In this document: piece after piece, positions 1 through 10,412 of the stretch
Position numbering within the stretch: position 1 is the first letter of the stretch
Layout: each line of letters opens with the position of its first letter
DNA from: Actinomycetota bacterium
GTDB lineage: Bacteria; Actinomycetota; Thermoleophilia; Gaiellales; Gaiellaceae
Direction of reading: 5' to 3'
NCBI GenBank assembly: GCA_009702325.1
Contig: WLID01000006.1
Location: forward strand, 1-64,000
Length of the DNA: 64,000 bases
Notes under the pieces: model-generated
The model's input: only the letters and a program-made list of their open reading frames with translations
What the model was told of the DNA's origin: nothing
Database searches by the model: none
Translations under genes and position numbers: made by a program

Positions 1-653
1 CCGTCACGAATGAGTTGACGCCAAGGGAGTCGCGACGCAATCACCGCGGCAAGCCCGGCCGAGAGCGCGTAGAGCGGTGCGGTCGGGTGGACGAAGATCG
101 CTGACCCGAGCGCCGCCCCGGCAATCGCGAAACGGAGTCGACCGCCAAGCCGAGTGGCGCGGAGTGCCAACACCGTCGACCAGAGCAGCCACGCGAGCAG
201 CATCGTGTGCGGACGGCCGAACGAGGCGTACGACATTCCGAGGGGTGATGTTGCGAGCAGCAACACCGCACCGAAGGCGGCCCACGGGCCAGCGAGCTCC
301 CGTGCGATCAGCGCCGTTGCGGGCAGTGCCGCGAGGAAGAAGAAGATGGAGAGCCCGCGGAGCCCAAGCAGCCCGTGGACGTGCTGCAGGGTGACATGCA
401 CGAGCCAGAAGTGGAACGGGCCGCCGCCGCGCTTGTTCGAGACGATGTCGAAGATCGAAGCGAACGAGTGTCCTGCCACAAAGCGCGTCATCTCCTCGTC
501 GACGTTCAGCGGGGCGAGCGTGACGGCGCGATGGGCAAGCGTCGCCGCGATCGCGGCCGCCACGACGATCACGCCCGCCAAGGCGAGGCGGTGCGACGGT
601 CGAGTGGGCGTCACGGGATGAGAGGTGGGCAGAGGGACGGCACGAGCCCCCAT
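1..653 (-). CDS. PMT/ArnT-like membrane glycosyltransferase, N-terminal part
   Basis: Partial gene: 217 codons are visible and the C-terminus lies outside the window. The product has a short basic N-terminus, a first membrane segment at about residues 22-40, then a loop with an Asp-Glu pair (LNVDEEM, about residue 50), followed by several more hydrophobic segments. An acidic pair in the first periplasmic loop is the hallmark of the GT39/PMT_2 family, which moves sugars from polyprenyl-phosphate donors at the membrane. I chose the ATG at 653; a GTG at 614 is an alternative, and neither has a good Shine-Dalgarno sequence. It is divergent from the secreted repeat protein. The family call is moderate; donor and acceptor are unknown. 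Confidence 0.6.
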   Translation of the reverse strand, partial: MGARAVPLPTSHPVTPTRPSHRLALAGVIVVAAAIAATLAHRAVTLAPLNVDEEMTRFVAGHSFASIFDIVSNKRGGGPFHFWLVHVTLQHVHGLLGLRGLSIFFFLAALPATALIARELAGPWAAFGAVLLLATSPLGMSYASFGRPHTMLLAWLLWSTVLALRATRLGGRLRFAIAGAALGSAIFVHPTAPLYALSAGLAAVIASRLPWRQLIRD

Positions 654-793
654 GCAAGCAGAGAGCACGGCTCCGGGCGCGAGGTGCGGCGTTCAAGCAG
701 CGAGGCGCGCAATTTTAGGAATCGTTAACCGTGCTCTAAGGTGCCGTGCTTACCGTCGCATGTGCTCGGGATACGCAGACGAAAGGATTTCGC

Positions 794-1942
794 ATGGGAC
801 GAAACTTCACCTCGCGCATCACGCTTAGCGCCGCTGCGCTAGCGATCGGTGCAGTCGGGCTCGCGGGCGCAGCTGATGCCGCGTCGAAGGCGCGTGGCCA
901 CCAGTTTGGACATTCGGCATTCTCTGCCCGTGGTGGGTTCGGCTTCGCTGGCATGAATGGCGGCTTTGGCGGCCCGGGTGGCGCTCTTGGCTTCCGTGGC
1001 GGCATGGGTGGTCATGGCGACCACGGCCCCGGCGGCCCTGGTGGCGCAGGCCCCGTTGGTGGCATTGCGCTGCAGAGTGCAGCGACGTATCTCGGGATCT
1101 CCCTCTCGACGCTGACGGCCGATCTCAACTCCGGGAAGTCGCTCGCCGAAGAGGCGGTAGCAAAGGGCAAGACGGCGGCGGGGCTGATTTCGGCCATCTT
1201 TGCTGACGCAAAGTCGAATCTCGATGCCCAGGTTGCAGCGGGCTGGCTCACCTCGGCACAGGAGACGAAGCTTGTCGACGCCCTGACGACCCAGGTCACG
1301 AACCTCGTGAACAACGGGCCCGAGGGGCACGGCCCAGGGTCTGGAGCGCTCAGCCAGGCCTCTCTCCTTGGCTCAGCGGCGACCTACCTTGGCGTCACGG
1401 TCAGCGACCTGCGAACCGCGCTCGAGAGCGGCAAGTCGCTTGCGACGGTCGCAACCGACAAGGGTAAGACACCATCGGGGCTGATCACCGCCTTGACGAC
1501 TGCGGCAAAGGCCAAGTTGGATGCTGCAGTCACGGCGGGCACGCTGACGCAGGCCCAGGAGGATTCGATCGTCGCGAGCTTGAACGACCGGATCACGTCG
1601 TTCGTGAACGCCACGCCGAAGGCTGGCGGACTTCACGGGCCGGCATTCCTCGATACGGCCGCGACCTATCTCGGACTCACCCAGTCGGAGTTGAAGACGG
1701 CGCTGGACGGCGGCAAGACGCTCGCTCAGGTTGCAACAGACAAGGGGAAGACGAGCGCTGGGCTGATCTCAGCGATTGCCGCTGCTGCGAAGGCGAACCT
1801 CGATACGGCCGTTGCCGCGGGTCGGTTGACGCAGACGGAGGAAGACACGCTCATCACGAATTTGACGAGCCGGGTCACCGCCTTCGTGAACGGCACAGCA
1901 CCGTCGCACGGCACGAGCATTGCCAAGCTCTTCCGGCGCTAA
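794..1942 (+). CDS. secreted protein with three copies of an ~80-residue module
   Basis: 382 residues. A Sec signal peptide (MGRNFTSRI, then a hydrophobic stretch ending GAADA) is followed by a Gly-rich linker at about residues 45-88. Three related modules lie at about 95-175, 194-275 and 288-366. Each starts AATYLG, carries a GKSLA/GKTLA element and a KGKT element followed by GLI, and ends near AGxLTQxxE. The modules look like helical repeats of the kind seen in uncharacterised exported proteins of high-GC Gram-positives; I know no function for them. An AAAGGA ribosome site at 782-787 selects this ATG over the in-frame one at 746, which would bury the signal peptide. A strong hairpin follows the stop codon. 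Confidence 0.8.
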   Translation: MGRNFTSRITLSAAALAIGAVGLAGAADAASKARGHQFGHSAFSARGGFGFAGMNGGFGGPGGALGFRGGMGGHGDHGPGGPGGAGPVGGIALQSAATYLGISLSTLTADLNSGKSLAEEAVAKGKTAAGLISAIFADAKSNLDAQVAAGWLTSAQETKLVDALTTQVTNLVNNGPEGHGPGSGALSQASLLGSAATYLGVTVSDLRTALESGKSLATVATDKGKTPSGLITALTTAAKAKLDAAVTAGTLTQAQEDSIVASLNDRITSFVNATPKAGGLHGPAFLDTAATYLGLTQSELKTALDGGKTLAQVATDKGKTSAGLISAIAAAAKANLDTAVAAGRLTQTEEDTLITNLTSRVTAFVNGTAPSHGTSIAKLFRR

Positions 1943-1966
1943 GCGCAGGGAGGAGCTAGGAGAACG

Positions 1967-2000
1967 ACGTGTGGGGCCGCGGCGACGCGGCCCCACACGT
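1967..2000. terminator. strong hairpin between convergent genes
   Basis: Perfect 15-bp inverted repeat with a 4-nt loop (arms 1967-1981 and 1986-2000) lying between the stop codons of two convergent genes. There is no T-tract on either side. It probably ends transcription from both directions, as many high-GC terminators do without a U-run. Confidence 0.6.
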
Positions 2001-2011
2001 CTCTCGAGGTG

Positions 2012-3415
2012 CTACCGCGCGACGCCGGTGGCGCGGGCCGCGTTCGCGACGGCGGCGGCAACGGCCGGCGCCACGCGTGCATCGAACGGGCTCGGAATCA
2101 CGTAGTCGGGCCGCAGTTCGCTTTCGGTAATCACCGAGGCGATCGCGTTTGCCGCGGCGAGCTTCATCTCTTCGTTGATCGCTCGTGCCCGAACGTCGAG
2201 CGCGCCGCGGAACACACCGGGGAAGGCGAGCACGTTGTTGATCTGGTTCGGATAGTCCGAGCGTCCTGTCGCGATCACCGATGCGAGGCCGGCGATCTCT
2301 TCCGGCATCACTTCGGGATTCGGGTTCGCCATCGCGCAGACGATCGCGCCGTCGTTCATCGTTGCGACGGCGTCGCGTGAGATCGCGCCTGGGACGCTCA
2401 CACCGATGAAGATGTCGGCGCCTGCAAGCGCCTCGTTGGCGCTACCGATGAAACCGTGTGGGTTCGTGCGTTCGGCGTACCGGGCCCGCCATGGGTCGAG
2501 ATCGGTGCGGCCCGTGTGAAGCGATCCGTGCTCGTCGCATCCGATCACGTTGGTGATTCCGGCATTGAGAAGTATGTACGTGACGGCGACGCCTGCTGAA
2601 CCTGTTCCAGTCAACACGACCTTCACACCCTCTGGTCGCTTCCCGACAACCTTGAGCGCGTTCAGGAGCGCTGCGAGCACCACGATCGCGGTGCCGTGTT
2701 GGTCGTCGTGGAACACCGGAATGTCGAGCATGGCCTTGAGTCGCTCTTCCACTTCGAAGCAGCGGGGCGCAGAGATGTCTTCAAGGTTGATTCCGCCAAA
2801 GCCTGGGGCGATCGCGGCGACGGTTGCGACGATCTCGTCAGGCACTTTCGTTGAGAGCACGATTGGCCATGAGTCGACGTTTCCGAACTCTTTGAAGAGC
2901 AGCGCCTTCCCCTCCATGACGGGCATTGCGCCTTCCGGCCCGATATCGCCGAGCCCAAGCACAGCGGTTCCGTCGCTGACGACAGCAACGGTGTTGCGCT
3001 TGATCGTGAGCTCCCATGCGCGCGAGACATCGTCTGCGACGGCGCGCGAGACACGGGCGACACCGGGGGTGTAGAGCATCGAGAGCTCGTCGCGGGAGCG
3101 GAGCGGACTCTTTCCACCCATGACGATCTTGCCCCCGTCGTGGAGCAGGAACGTGCGGTCGGTGACGTTTTCGAGCGTGACGTCGGCAACGCCACGCGCG
3201 ACATCCGCGAGAGCCGCAGCGTGGTCGGCGGTCGCTGCGTCGACGACGACGTCTCGGGTGCGTGGTCCGTCGCCAGGAATCAGGGTGATGTCACCGACGA
3301 CGCCGCCCGCCGCTTCGAGGGCGTCAATGAGGGCTGCGAACGGCCCGGGAGACGCCGGGCTTGTGACACGAAGGATGACGCTGAATTGGGCGGAAGCGCG
3401 CGGGGTGGTGGGCAT
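2012..3415 (-). CDS. malic enzyme with N-terminal ACT-like domain
   Basis: 467 residues. It catalyses oxidative decarboxylation of malate to pyruvate using NAD(P)+, in the cytosol. An N-terminal ACT-like segment (about residues 10-85, FSVILRVTSP at its start) precedes the malic domain, which shows LYTPGVA with the catalytic Tyr, the metal-site stretch INLEDISAP and FHDDQHGTA. The Rossmann domain carries GTGSAG. This short form with an ACT domain is typical of bacterial NAD-type enzymes in high-GC Gram-positives. The cofactor cannot be settled by eye. The ATG at 3415 lies 6 nt downstream of a TAGGAT hexamer (3422-3427), suggesting a leaderless transcript. It is a single-gene unit ending at the shared hairpin. 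Confidence 0.9.
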   Translation of the reverse strand: MPTTPRASAQFSVILRVTSPASPGPFAALIDALEAAGGVVGDITLIPGDGPRTRDVVVDAATADHAAALADVARGVADVTLENVTDRTFLLHDGGKIVMGGKSPLRSRDELSMLYTPGVARVSRAVADDVSRAWELTIKRNTVAVVSDGTAVLGLGDIGPEGAMPVMEGKALLFKEFGNVDSWPIVLSTKVPDEIVATVAAIAPGFGGINLEDISAPRCFEVEERLKAMLDIPVFHDDQHGTAIVVLAALLNALKVVGKRPEGVKVVLTGTGSAGVAVTYILLNAGITNVIGCDEHGSLHTGRTDLDPWRARYAERTNPHGFIGSANEALAGADIFIGVSVPGAISRDAVATMNDGAIVCAMANPNPEVMPEEIAGLASVIATGRSDYPNQINNVLAFPGVFRGALDVRARAINEEMKLAAANAIASVITESELRPDYVIPSPFDARVAPAVAAAVANAARATGVAR

Positions 3416-3421
3416 GACCGA

Positions 3422-3427
3422 ATCCTA
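3422..3427 (-). promoter_or_regulatory. -10-like hexamer, leaderless start of malic enzyme
   Basis: TAGGAT on the minus strand ends exactly 6 nt before the ATG at 3415, so transcription would begin at or next to the start codon. There is no Shine-Dalgarno sequence in the interval and no convincing -35 box. The same spacing recurs at 8061, 23616 and 41818. Confidence 0.35.
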
Positions 3428-3498
3428 CGCCGAGCGGTCGGGCCGACTTCGGTTCATGGTGTGCGAACGGTGATTGCGACCGCTGGCCGCGCTGCTGG

Positions 3499-3849
3499 AT
3501 GCAGTGCGCGCAGCACCGTCAGCACGTCGACGCGTTGCGGATCGATCAGGCGCTCTCGAACCTCCTGGAAAACGCGTTCACGCACGGGTCGGGTGACGTT
3601 GTGATGAGCGTTACGCCAGACGACGAGGATGTCGTCTTCTCTGTCCGTGACCACGGAGCTGGGTTCCCTGACGGGTTCGGCGAGCGCGCCTTCGACCGCT
3701 TCACGCGTGCTGATGAGGCGCGGAGCTCGACAGGCACAGGGCTTGGCCTTGCGATCGTTGCGGCGATCGCTCGCGCCCACGGCGGGGAGGCGACGATCGT
3801 GCCTGGCGCGGGCGGCGCGGAAATCACACTTCGCATACCTCGTTCGTAG
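3499..3849 (+). pseudogene. C-terminal remnant of a sensor histidine kinase
   Basis: 116 codons carry only the ATPase domain of a histidine kinase: N box (QALSNLLENA), G1 box (DHGAGF), F box (FDRFTRAD) and G2 box (GTGLGLAI), ending with a normal stop. There is no sensor, membrane, HAMP or dimerisation/His-box region, and the 83 bp upstream, back to the malic enzyme gene, cannot hold them. A full kinase needs at least about 250 more residues. The 5' part of the gene has therefore been lost. It could still be translated from the ATG at 3499 but could not autophosphorylate. A degraded response regulator lies on the other side of glcDEF. Confidence 0.75.
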
Positions 3850-3853
3850 ATCC

Positions 3854-3883
3854 TTGATCACCCCTACCTGCTCCGGCTATCGT
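3854..3883 (+). promoter_or_regulatory. candidate promoter of glcDEF
   Basis: TTGATC (3854-3859), an 18-nt spacer and TATCGT (3878-3883) lie 8 nt before the GTG start of glcD. No ribosome site fits, so the transcript would be leaderless or nearly so. Each box matches the sigma-70 consensus at 4 of 6 positions. Confidence 0.4.
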
Positions 3884-3891
3884 CCCGAGGG

Positions 3892-5340
3892 GTGGCCCTC
3901 GACCAAGCATTTCGGAACGCTATGCGCGCCGCGCTGCCGCAGGATGCGCTCCTCGAAGACGAGGCGTCTCGCCGAACGTATGAGTGCGACGGGCTGACGG
4001 GGCGGCGATCGGTTCCCGACCTCGTGATCCTGCCGGGCACGGTCGACGAGGTTCGGGCAGCAGTTCGTCTCTGTCATGCGCACGGCGTGCCGTTTGTCGC
4101 CCGAGGTGCCGGAACGGGATTGTCTGGGGGATCGCTGCCGGTCGCAGAAGGCGTGGTGATCGGCCTCTCTCGCCTCGATGCGATTCTCGACATCGATCTT
4201 GCGCGCGGGCGGGTTGTTGTCCAGCCTGGTGTCACGAACCTGGCAGTGACGAAGGCCGTGTCGTCTGCCGGGTGGTACTACGCGCCTGATCCATCGAGCC
4301 AGCAGGTCTGCACGATCGGCGGCAACGTCGCCGAGAACTCGGGTGGCGCTCACTGTTTGAAGCACGGCTTCACGGTCAATCACGTGATGGCAGCCGACGT
4401 CGTGCTTCCCGATGGAGAGCTTGTCACCCTGTCGCGCGACGACTCCGGCCCCGATCTCCTGGGGCTCTTTGTCGGCTCGGAGGGGACACTTGGGATCGTC
4501 GTGTCAGCGACGCTTCGCTTGTTGCGCACGCCTCAGGCTGTGCGCACGTGGCTCGCAGGCTTTGAGTCGACCGACAAGGCCGGCGATGCGGTGTCGCAGA
4601 TCATCAGCAGCGGGATCTTGCCGTCGGCCATCGAGATGATGGATTCGCTCACGATCGCCGCTGCAGAAGCGGCGGTGTCGGCTGGCTATCCCAAAGGTGC
4701 GGGAGCGGTGCTCCTCGTTGAGGTCGATGGGCCTCTGGCTCAGGTCGACGACGACAGCGCCGCCATTGAGGCGATCTGTCGGGCATGCGGCGCGTTCGAG
4801 ATGCGTGCTGCCGACACCGTGGAGGAGCGCGCTCGTCTGTGGAAGGGACGAAAGTCGGCGTTCGCTGCCGTTGGTCGCATCTCGCCTAACTACTACGTGC
4901 AAGACGGTGTTGTCCCTCGGACGAAGCTGCCTGAGGTGCTCCGGAGCATCGCAGCACTCGAAGCGGAGCATGGGCTGCGGATCGGCAACGTGTTTCACGC
5001 GGGCGACGGCAATCTGCACCCGCTTGTGCTGTACGACGCTGCGATTGAGGGCCAGTCGGAGCTTGCCGAGAAGGTCGCGGTGAAGATCCTCGACCTGTGC
5101 ATCGAAGCGGGCGGCTCGCTGACGGGGGAGCATGGGGTTGGCGTCGATAAGGCCTGCTCGATGCCGAAGCTTTTTGGGGCTGACGATCTCGGTGTGATGC
5201 TCCGGGTGCGCGACGCGATCGATCCGGCCGGCATTTCGAACCCCGGCAAGGTCTTCCCGACGCCGCGACTCTGTGGCGAAGTCCCCGGGCCCTATCGCGT
5301 TCATCCGTTGGAGAGGGCAGGCCTTGCCGACCGTTTCTGA
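3892..5340 (+). CDS. glcD: glycolate oxidase, FAD subunit GlcD
   Basis: 482 residues. GlcD oxidises glycolate (or another 2-hydroxy acid such as D-lactate) to the 2-oxo acid and passes electrons to GlcE/GlcF. The FAD_binding_4 domain (about 40-180) shows GAGTGLSGG and IGGNVAENSGG. The FAD-oxidase C-terminal domain shows HAGDGNLHP and LTGEHGVG, the metal/substrate-site signatures of this family. The length is normal for GlcD. The GTG start sits just after a promoter-like element. It is the first gene of a glcD-glcE-glcF operon with overlapping ends, which supports the glycolate assignment over a stand-alone D-lactate dehydrogenase. Confidence 0.93.
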   Translation: MALDQAFRNAMRAALPQDALLEDEASRRTYECDGLTGRRSVPDLVILPGTVDEVRAAVRLCHAHGVPFVARGAGTGLSGGSLPVAEGVVIGLSRLDAILDIDLARGRVVVQPGVTNLAVTKAVSSAGWYYAPDPSSQQVCTIGGNVAENSGGAHCLKHGFTVNHVMAADVVLPDGELVTLSRDDSGPDLLGLFVGSEGTLGIVVSATLRLLRTPQAVRTWLAGFESTDKAGDAVSQIISSGILPSAIEMMDSLTIAAAEAAVSAGYPKGAGAVLLVEVDGPLAQVDDDSAAIEAICRACGAFEMRAADTVEERARLWKGRKSAFAAVGRISPNYYVQDGVVPRTKLPEVLRSIAALEAEHGLRIGNVFHAGDGNLHPLVLYDAAIEGQSELAEKVAVKILDLCIEAGGSLTGEHGVGVDKACSMPKLFGADDLGVMLRVRDAIDPAGISNPGKVFPTPRLCGEVPGPYRVHPLERAGLADRF

Positions 5341-6172
5341 GCCGGGCACCCTTGCCGAGGCAGCCGAGCTCCTCCGTTCCGGAGCCCGCATTTCGATCGA
5401 GCGTGACGGCGGCGACGTCGTGCTTTCTACACGCGGTCTCAACCGGGTGCTCGAGCACGAGCCGGGTGACCTGACGGCGATCGTCGAAGCCGGAATGCGC
5501 CTGTCCGAGCTTCGCGAACGGCTGGCCGTTCACGGGCAGATGCTGGCGATTGACCCTCCAGGCGACCCGACGGTCGGCGCATGCTTGGCCGGCGACCTTT
5601 CGGGGCCGCGTCGCCATCGCTACGGGGCGATGCGGGATCTCGTGATTGGCGTTACCGTCGTGCTTGCCGACGGGACGATTGCAAGCTCCGGGGGGAAGGT
5701 CGTGAAGAACGTTGCGGGCTACGACCTCGCCAAGCTTTTCTCGGGCTCGGCGGGACGGCTTGGGCTGATTGCTCGCGTCGCGTTGCGCCTGCATCCGCTT
5801 CCGGCCGCCAGCAGAACGGTTGTTGCTGACATCGACAGTGCCGCAGAGTTCTGGGCGGGCCTGGTCGCGACGCCACTCGAGCCGAGCGCCGTCGACATCC
5901 TTGCTCCGGGTCGTGCGGCGCTCCTCTTTGAGGGAAGCGAGCGGGCGGTTGCCGAACAGGTCGGTGCCGCCCCCGGCAGCGAGGCCGATCCGGCGATTTG
6001 GGCAGCGTGTTTGGATGCGCAGTCCACCGGCATGCCGATCCCATTTACGTTTGATGCTCCGCTCGTCCGTCCCGGCCCAGGCCTTGCATTCGGTGTTGGC
6101 ACGGCACGACCGTGGTCACCGCTTGCTGAGCGAGTCCGCGCCGCCCTCGATCCCGAAGGAGTGCTCGCCTAA
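5324..6172 (+). CDS. glcE: glycolate oxidase, FAD-binding subunit GlcE
   Basis: 282 residues. This second, shorter FAD_binding_4 subunit of glycolate oxidase shows LAIDPPGDPTVGACLAGDL and GGKVVKNVAGYDLAKLF, both typical of GlcE, and lacks the large C-terminal oxidase domain of GlcD. I start it at TTG 5324, preceded by GGAGAGG, so it overlaps the end of glcD by 17 nt. An in-frame GTG at 5273 would add 17 residues that look like out-of-frame glcD. Its TAA shares one base with the ATG of glcF, so the three genes are tightly coupled. Confidence 0.88.
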   Translation: MPTVSEPGTLAEAAELLRSGARISIERDGGDVVLSTRGLNRVLEHEPGDLTAIVEAGMRLSELRERLAVHGQMLAIDPPGDPTVGACLAGDLSGPRRHRYGAMRDLVIGVTVVLADGTIASSGGKVVKNVAGYDLAKLFSGSAGRLGLIARVALRLHPLPAASRTVVADIDSAAEFWAGLVATPLEPSAVDILAPGRAALLFEGSERAVAEQVGAAPGSEADPAIWAACLDAQSTGMPIPFTFDAPLVRPGPGLAFGVGTARPWSPLAERVRAALDPEGVLA

Positions 6173-7350
6173 TGGATCCGAAGCTTCTGGACGACTGCGT
6201 CCACTGTGGGTTCTGCCTGCCGACATGCCCGACCTACCAGCTGTGGGGCGAAGAGATGGATTCGCCACGCGGCCGCATCTGGCTGATGAAGGCGACGGTC
6301 GATGGGACGCTTGAGCTTGATCGCACGGTGTCGGAGCGGTTCGATCGCTGCCTTGGCTGCATGGCGTGCTTGACGTCGTGCCCGTCAGGGGTGCAGTACG
6401 ACCGGCTGATCGAGCTTGCACGGGAGCGTGTCGAGGAGGAGGTGCCGCGGCCGTGGCGCGAGCGTCTGCTCCGCAAAGTCGTGTTTGCGCTGTTCCCGTA
6501 TCCGAAGCGGATCTCGTTTGCGCTGCGGTTTGCCTCACTCCCGGCTCCGGGCCCATTCCGGCCACTTGCCGAGTTGGCCCCACCGTGGCGTGAGCGAGTC
6601 GCCCCGCCGATGGTGACGCCCGCCCGCGGCGAGAAGATCGCGCGTGTCGGGTTGCTGACCGGCTGCGTGCAGAGCGTCCTTTTCGGCGAGGTGAACAAAG
6701 CGACGGCGCGCGCCCTTGCTGCCTACGGGTACGAGGTCGTGACCCCCTACAACGAGTGCTGCGGTGCGTTGGCGCTTCATGCAGGCCATCGCGAAGATGG
6801 GCATGACGCCGCCAACCGGGCCTATGACGCTTTCAAGGCCGCGGGTGTTGACGTGATCGTCACGAACGCTGCGGGCTGCGGCTCGCACATGAAGGACGCC
6901 CACCTCGACATTCCGGTGCGAGACGTGTCGGAGCTTCTTGCCGCGGGGAACGCGCCGGAGCTTCATCCGTTGCCCTACCGCGTCGCGTTCCAGGAGTCGT
7001 GCCATCTCGGCCACGCCCAGCGGGTGCGGGAGGAGCCGCGTGCCGCACTCCGTTCGATCCCGGGTCTCGAACTGCTCGAGCCGGCAGACCAGGAGATCTG
7101 CTGCGGCAGCGCCGGTATCTACAACCTGGTGCAGCCCGATGCGGCCCGCGAGCTCGGCAACCGCAAGGCGGGAGCGGTGCTCGCAACGACACCGGAGATC
7201 GTCGCCACGGCCAATCCTGGCTGTGCGATCCAGCTGGCCGCTTCGCTGCGTCGTGCGGGAACGCCGCTACCCGTCGTGCATCCGGTCGAGTTGATCGACG
7301 CTGCGATCACCGGCTCGTGGGAGCCGAAGTCGCGCCGCCACGCGCCGTAA
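6172..7350 (+). CDS. glcF: glycolate oxidase, iron-sulfur subunit GlcF
   Basis: 392 residues. This electron-transfer subunit carries two 4Fe-4S clusters near the N-terminus (CVHCGFCLPTCP at about residue 9 and CLGCMACLTSCP at about residue 60). Two cysteine-rich CCG domains follow, with motif cores NECCGA and EICCGS. This is the GlcF/GlpC/LutA-type architecture; operon position after glcD and glcE fixes it as GlcF. Electrons presumably go to menaquinone or another membrane acceptor. It is the last gene of the operon, with a 90-bp gap to the pseudogene downstream and no clear terminator. Confidence 0.93.
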   Translation: MDPKLLDDCVHCGFCLPTCPTYQLWGEEMDSPRGRIWLMKATVDGTLELDRTVSERFDRCLGCMACLTSCPSGVQYDRLIELARERVEEEVPRPWRERLLRKVVFALFPYPKRISFALRFASLPAPGPFRPLAELAPPWRERVAPPMVTPARGEKIARVGLLTGCVQSVLFGEVNKATARALAAYGYEVVTPYNECCGALALHAGHREDGHDAANRAYDAFKAAGVDVIVTNAAGCGSHMKDAHLDIPVRDVSELLAAGNAPELHPLPYRVAFQESCHLGHAQRVREEPRAALRSIPGLELLEPADQEICCGSAGIYNLVQPDAARELGNRKAGAVLATTPEIVATANPGCAIQLAASLRRAGTPLPVVHPVELIDAAITGSWEPKSRRHAP

Positions 7351-7440
7351 AGCCCGTACTCGTTTCGATGTCCCAGTAGGGCGAGCGACTCATGCTTCGT
7401 CGATGACACCCTGACGACACAAGGTCATGTGTCGGGACCG

Positions 7441-8027
7441 TTACGCGATCAGGGATTCGCGCAGCGCCGTCGCGACAGCCTGCGTGCGCGTGTCGGCGTC
7501 GAGCTTCGCCATTGCCTTGCGGATGTGCGTGCGCGCGGTTTCGGGCGAGATAAAGAGCTGCTTCCGATCTCTTCGTTCGAGAGCCCGTCGGCGATCAAGC
7601 GAAGTGTTTCGCGCTCGCGCTGGGTGAGGTTGAGTGTGCGCTCTGAGGCGACGGCGCTCGAGAGGACGCCCGCGAGGCCTGGGTCGACGTAGGTGCGGCC
7701 GGTCGAGACGAATTCGATCGCGCGGTGCACTTCGGCGAGTGGCGCCTCGTTGAGGATGAAGCCGCTTGCGCCGGCGTCGAGCGCTTCGGTGAGGAAGGAT
7801 CGTTCACCGTAGGCCGTGTAGAGAATGACGGCGGTGTTGGGTGAGAGGCGTGCGGTCTGTCGCGCCACCTCGGTGCCGCTGATGCGCGGCATGCGCAGGT
7901 CGACGACGGCAACCTGCGGTTTCGTGGCGGCAATGACATCGAGCGCCTCTTGGCCGTCGCGTGCCGTACCCACGATTTGGACGTCACGGGCGGTCAGATA
8001 ATCCGACAGCGCCTGAACTCCACGGTG
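7441..8027 (-). pseudogene. NarL/LuxR-type response regulator, 5'-truncated and frameshifted
   Basis: The receiver domain keeps its phospho-acceptor region (VAVVDLRMPRISG), the switch Thr region (ILYTAYG) and a domain linker. The first strand and acidic pair (normally like VLLVDDH) are missing: similarity begins abruptly at HRGVQALSDYL near 8027. In the LuxR helix-turn-helix the frame breaks at about 7564, where one base is missing after EEIG. In the shifted frame 41 codons restore the domain exactly, from KQLFISPETARTHIRKAMAK to a TAA at 7441. Two independent lesions argue for a true pseudogene, though the single-base gap alone could be a sequencing error. It is probably the decayed partner of the kinase remnant at 3499. 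Confidence 0.75.
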
Positions 8028-8060
8028 TTGTTCCGCGCATCCTGGCTCGCTAGACGGGAG

Positions 8061-8066
8061 TACATT
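8061..8066 (+). promoter_or_regulatory. -10-like hexamer of copZ-copA
   Basis: TACATT (4 of 6 matches including both terminal T residues) ends exactly 6 nt before the ATG of the copper chaperone gene. There is no ribosome site in between. A leaderless transcript is the simplest reading. No copper-responsive CsoR or CueR gene or box is recognisable nearby. Confidence 0.35.
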
Positions 8067-8072
8067 GGCCGT

Positions 8073-8282
8073 ATGAGTGATTCCACCGAAGCGCATTACG
8101 TTGTCGCAGGCATGACCTGTCAGCACTGCGTTCATGCGGTGCAATCAGAGCTCGCGGCTGTGCCGGGCGTCGCCGACGTCCAGGTCGATCTCAGCACCAA
8201 GCAGGTGATCGTTCAGGGTGACGCCCTGGACGATGCTGTGCTTCGTGCCGCGATCACCGAAGCCGGCTACACGGCAGCCTGA
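8073..8282 (+). CDS. copZ: copper chaperone CopZ (HMA domain)
   Basis: 69 residues, a single heavy-metal-associated ferredoxin-like domain with the GMTCQHC metal site at about residues 14-20. It binds Cu(I) in the cytosol and hands it to the ATPase encoded 7 bp downstream. The length is normal for CopZ. The ATG at 8073 follows a promoter-like TACATT. In-frame codons upstream of it read through the dead response regulator and are not coding. Confidence 0.9.
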   Translation: MSDSTEAHYVVAGMTCQHCVHAVQSELAAVPGVADVQVDLSTKQVIVQGDALDDAVLRAAITEAGYTAA

Positions 8283-8289
8283 GGCACGA

Positions 8290-10401
<2,112 letters not shown>

Positions 10402-10412
10402 GCTTCGGCCCC

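Noticed and set aside
4-696. Long minus-strand ORF of 230 codons with an Arg-rich product
   Set aside because: It is out of frame with the membrane protein on the same strand, which has proper hydrophobic segments and the Asp-Glu loop. Arg/Pro-rich composition is typical of a high-GC shadow.
4504-5442. 312-codon minus-strand ORF opposite glcD/glcE
   Set aside because: It covers two clearly functional genes on the other strand and its product is low-complexity Arg/Ser/His without any domain.
7560-7570. Programmed frameshift in the response regulator
   Set aside because: There is no slippery sequence or downstream structure, and the N-terminus of the receiver is also missing, so decay is the simpler explanation.
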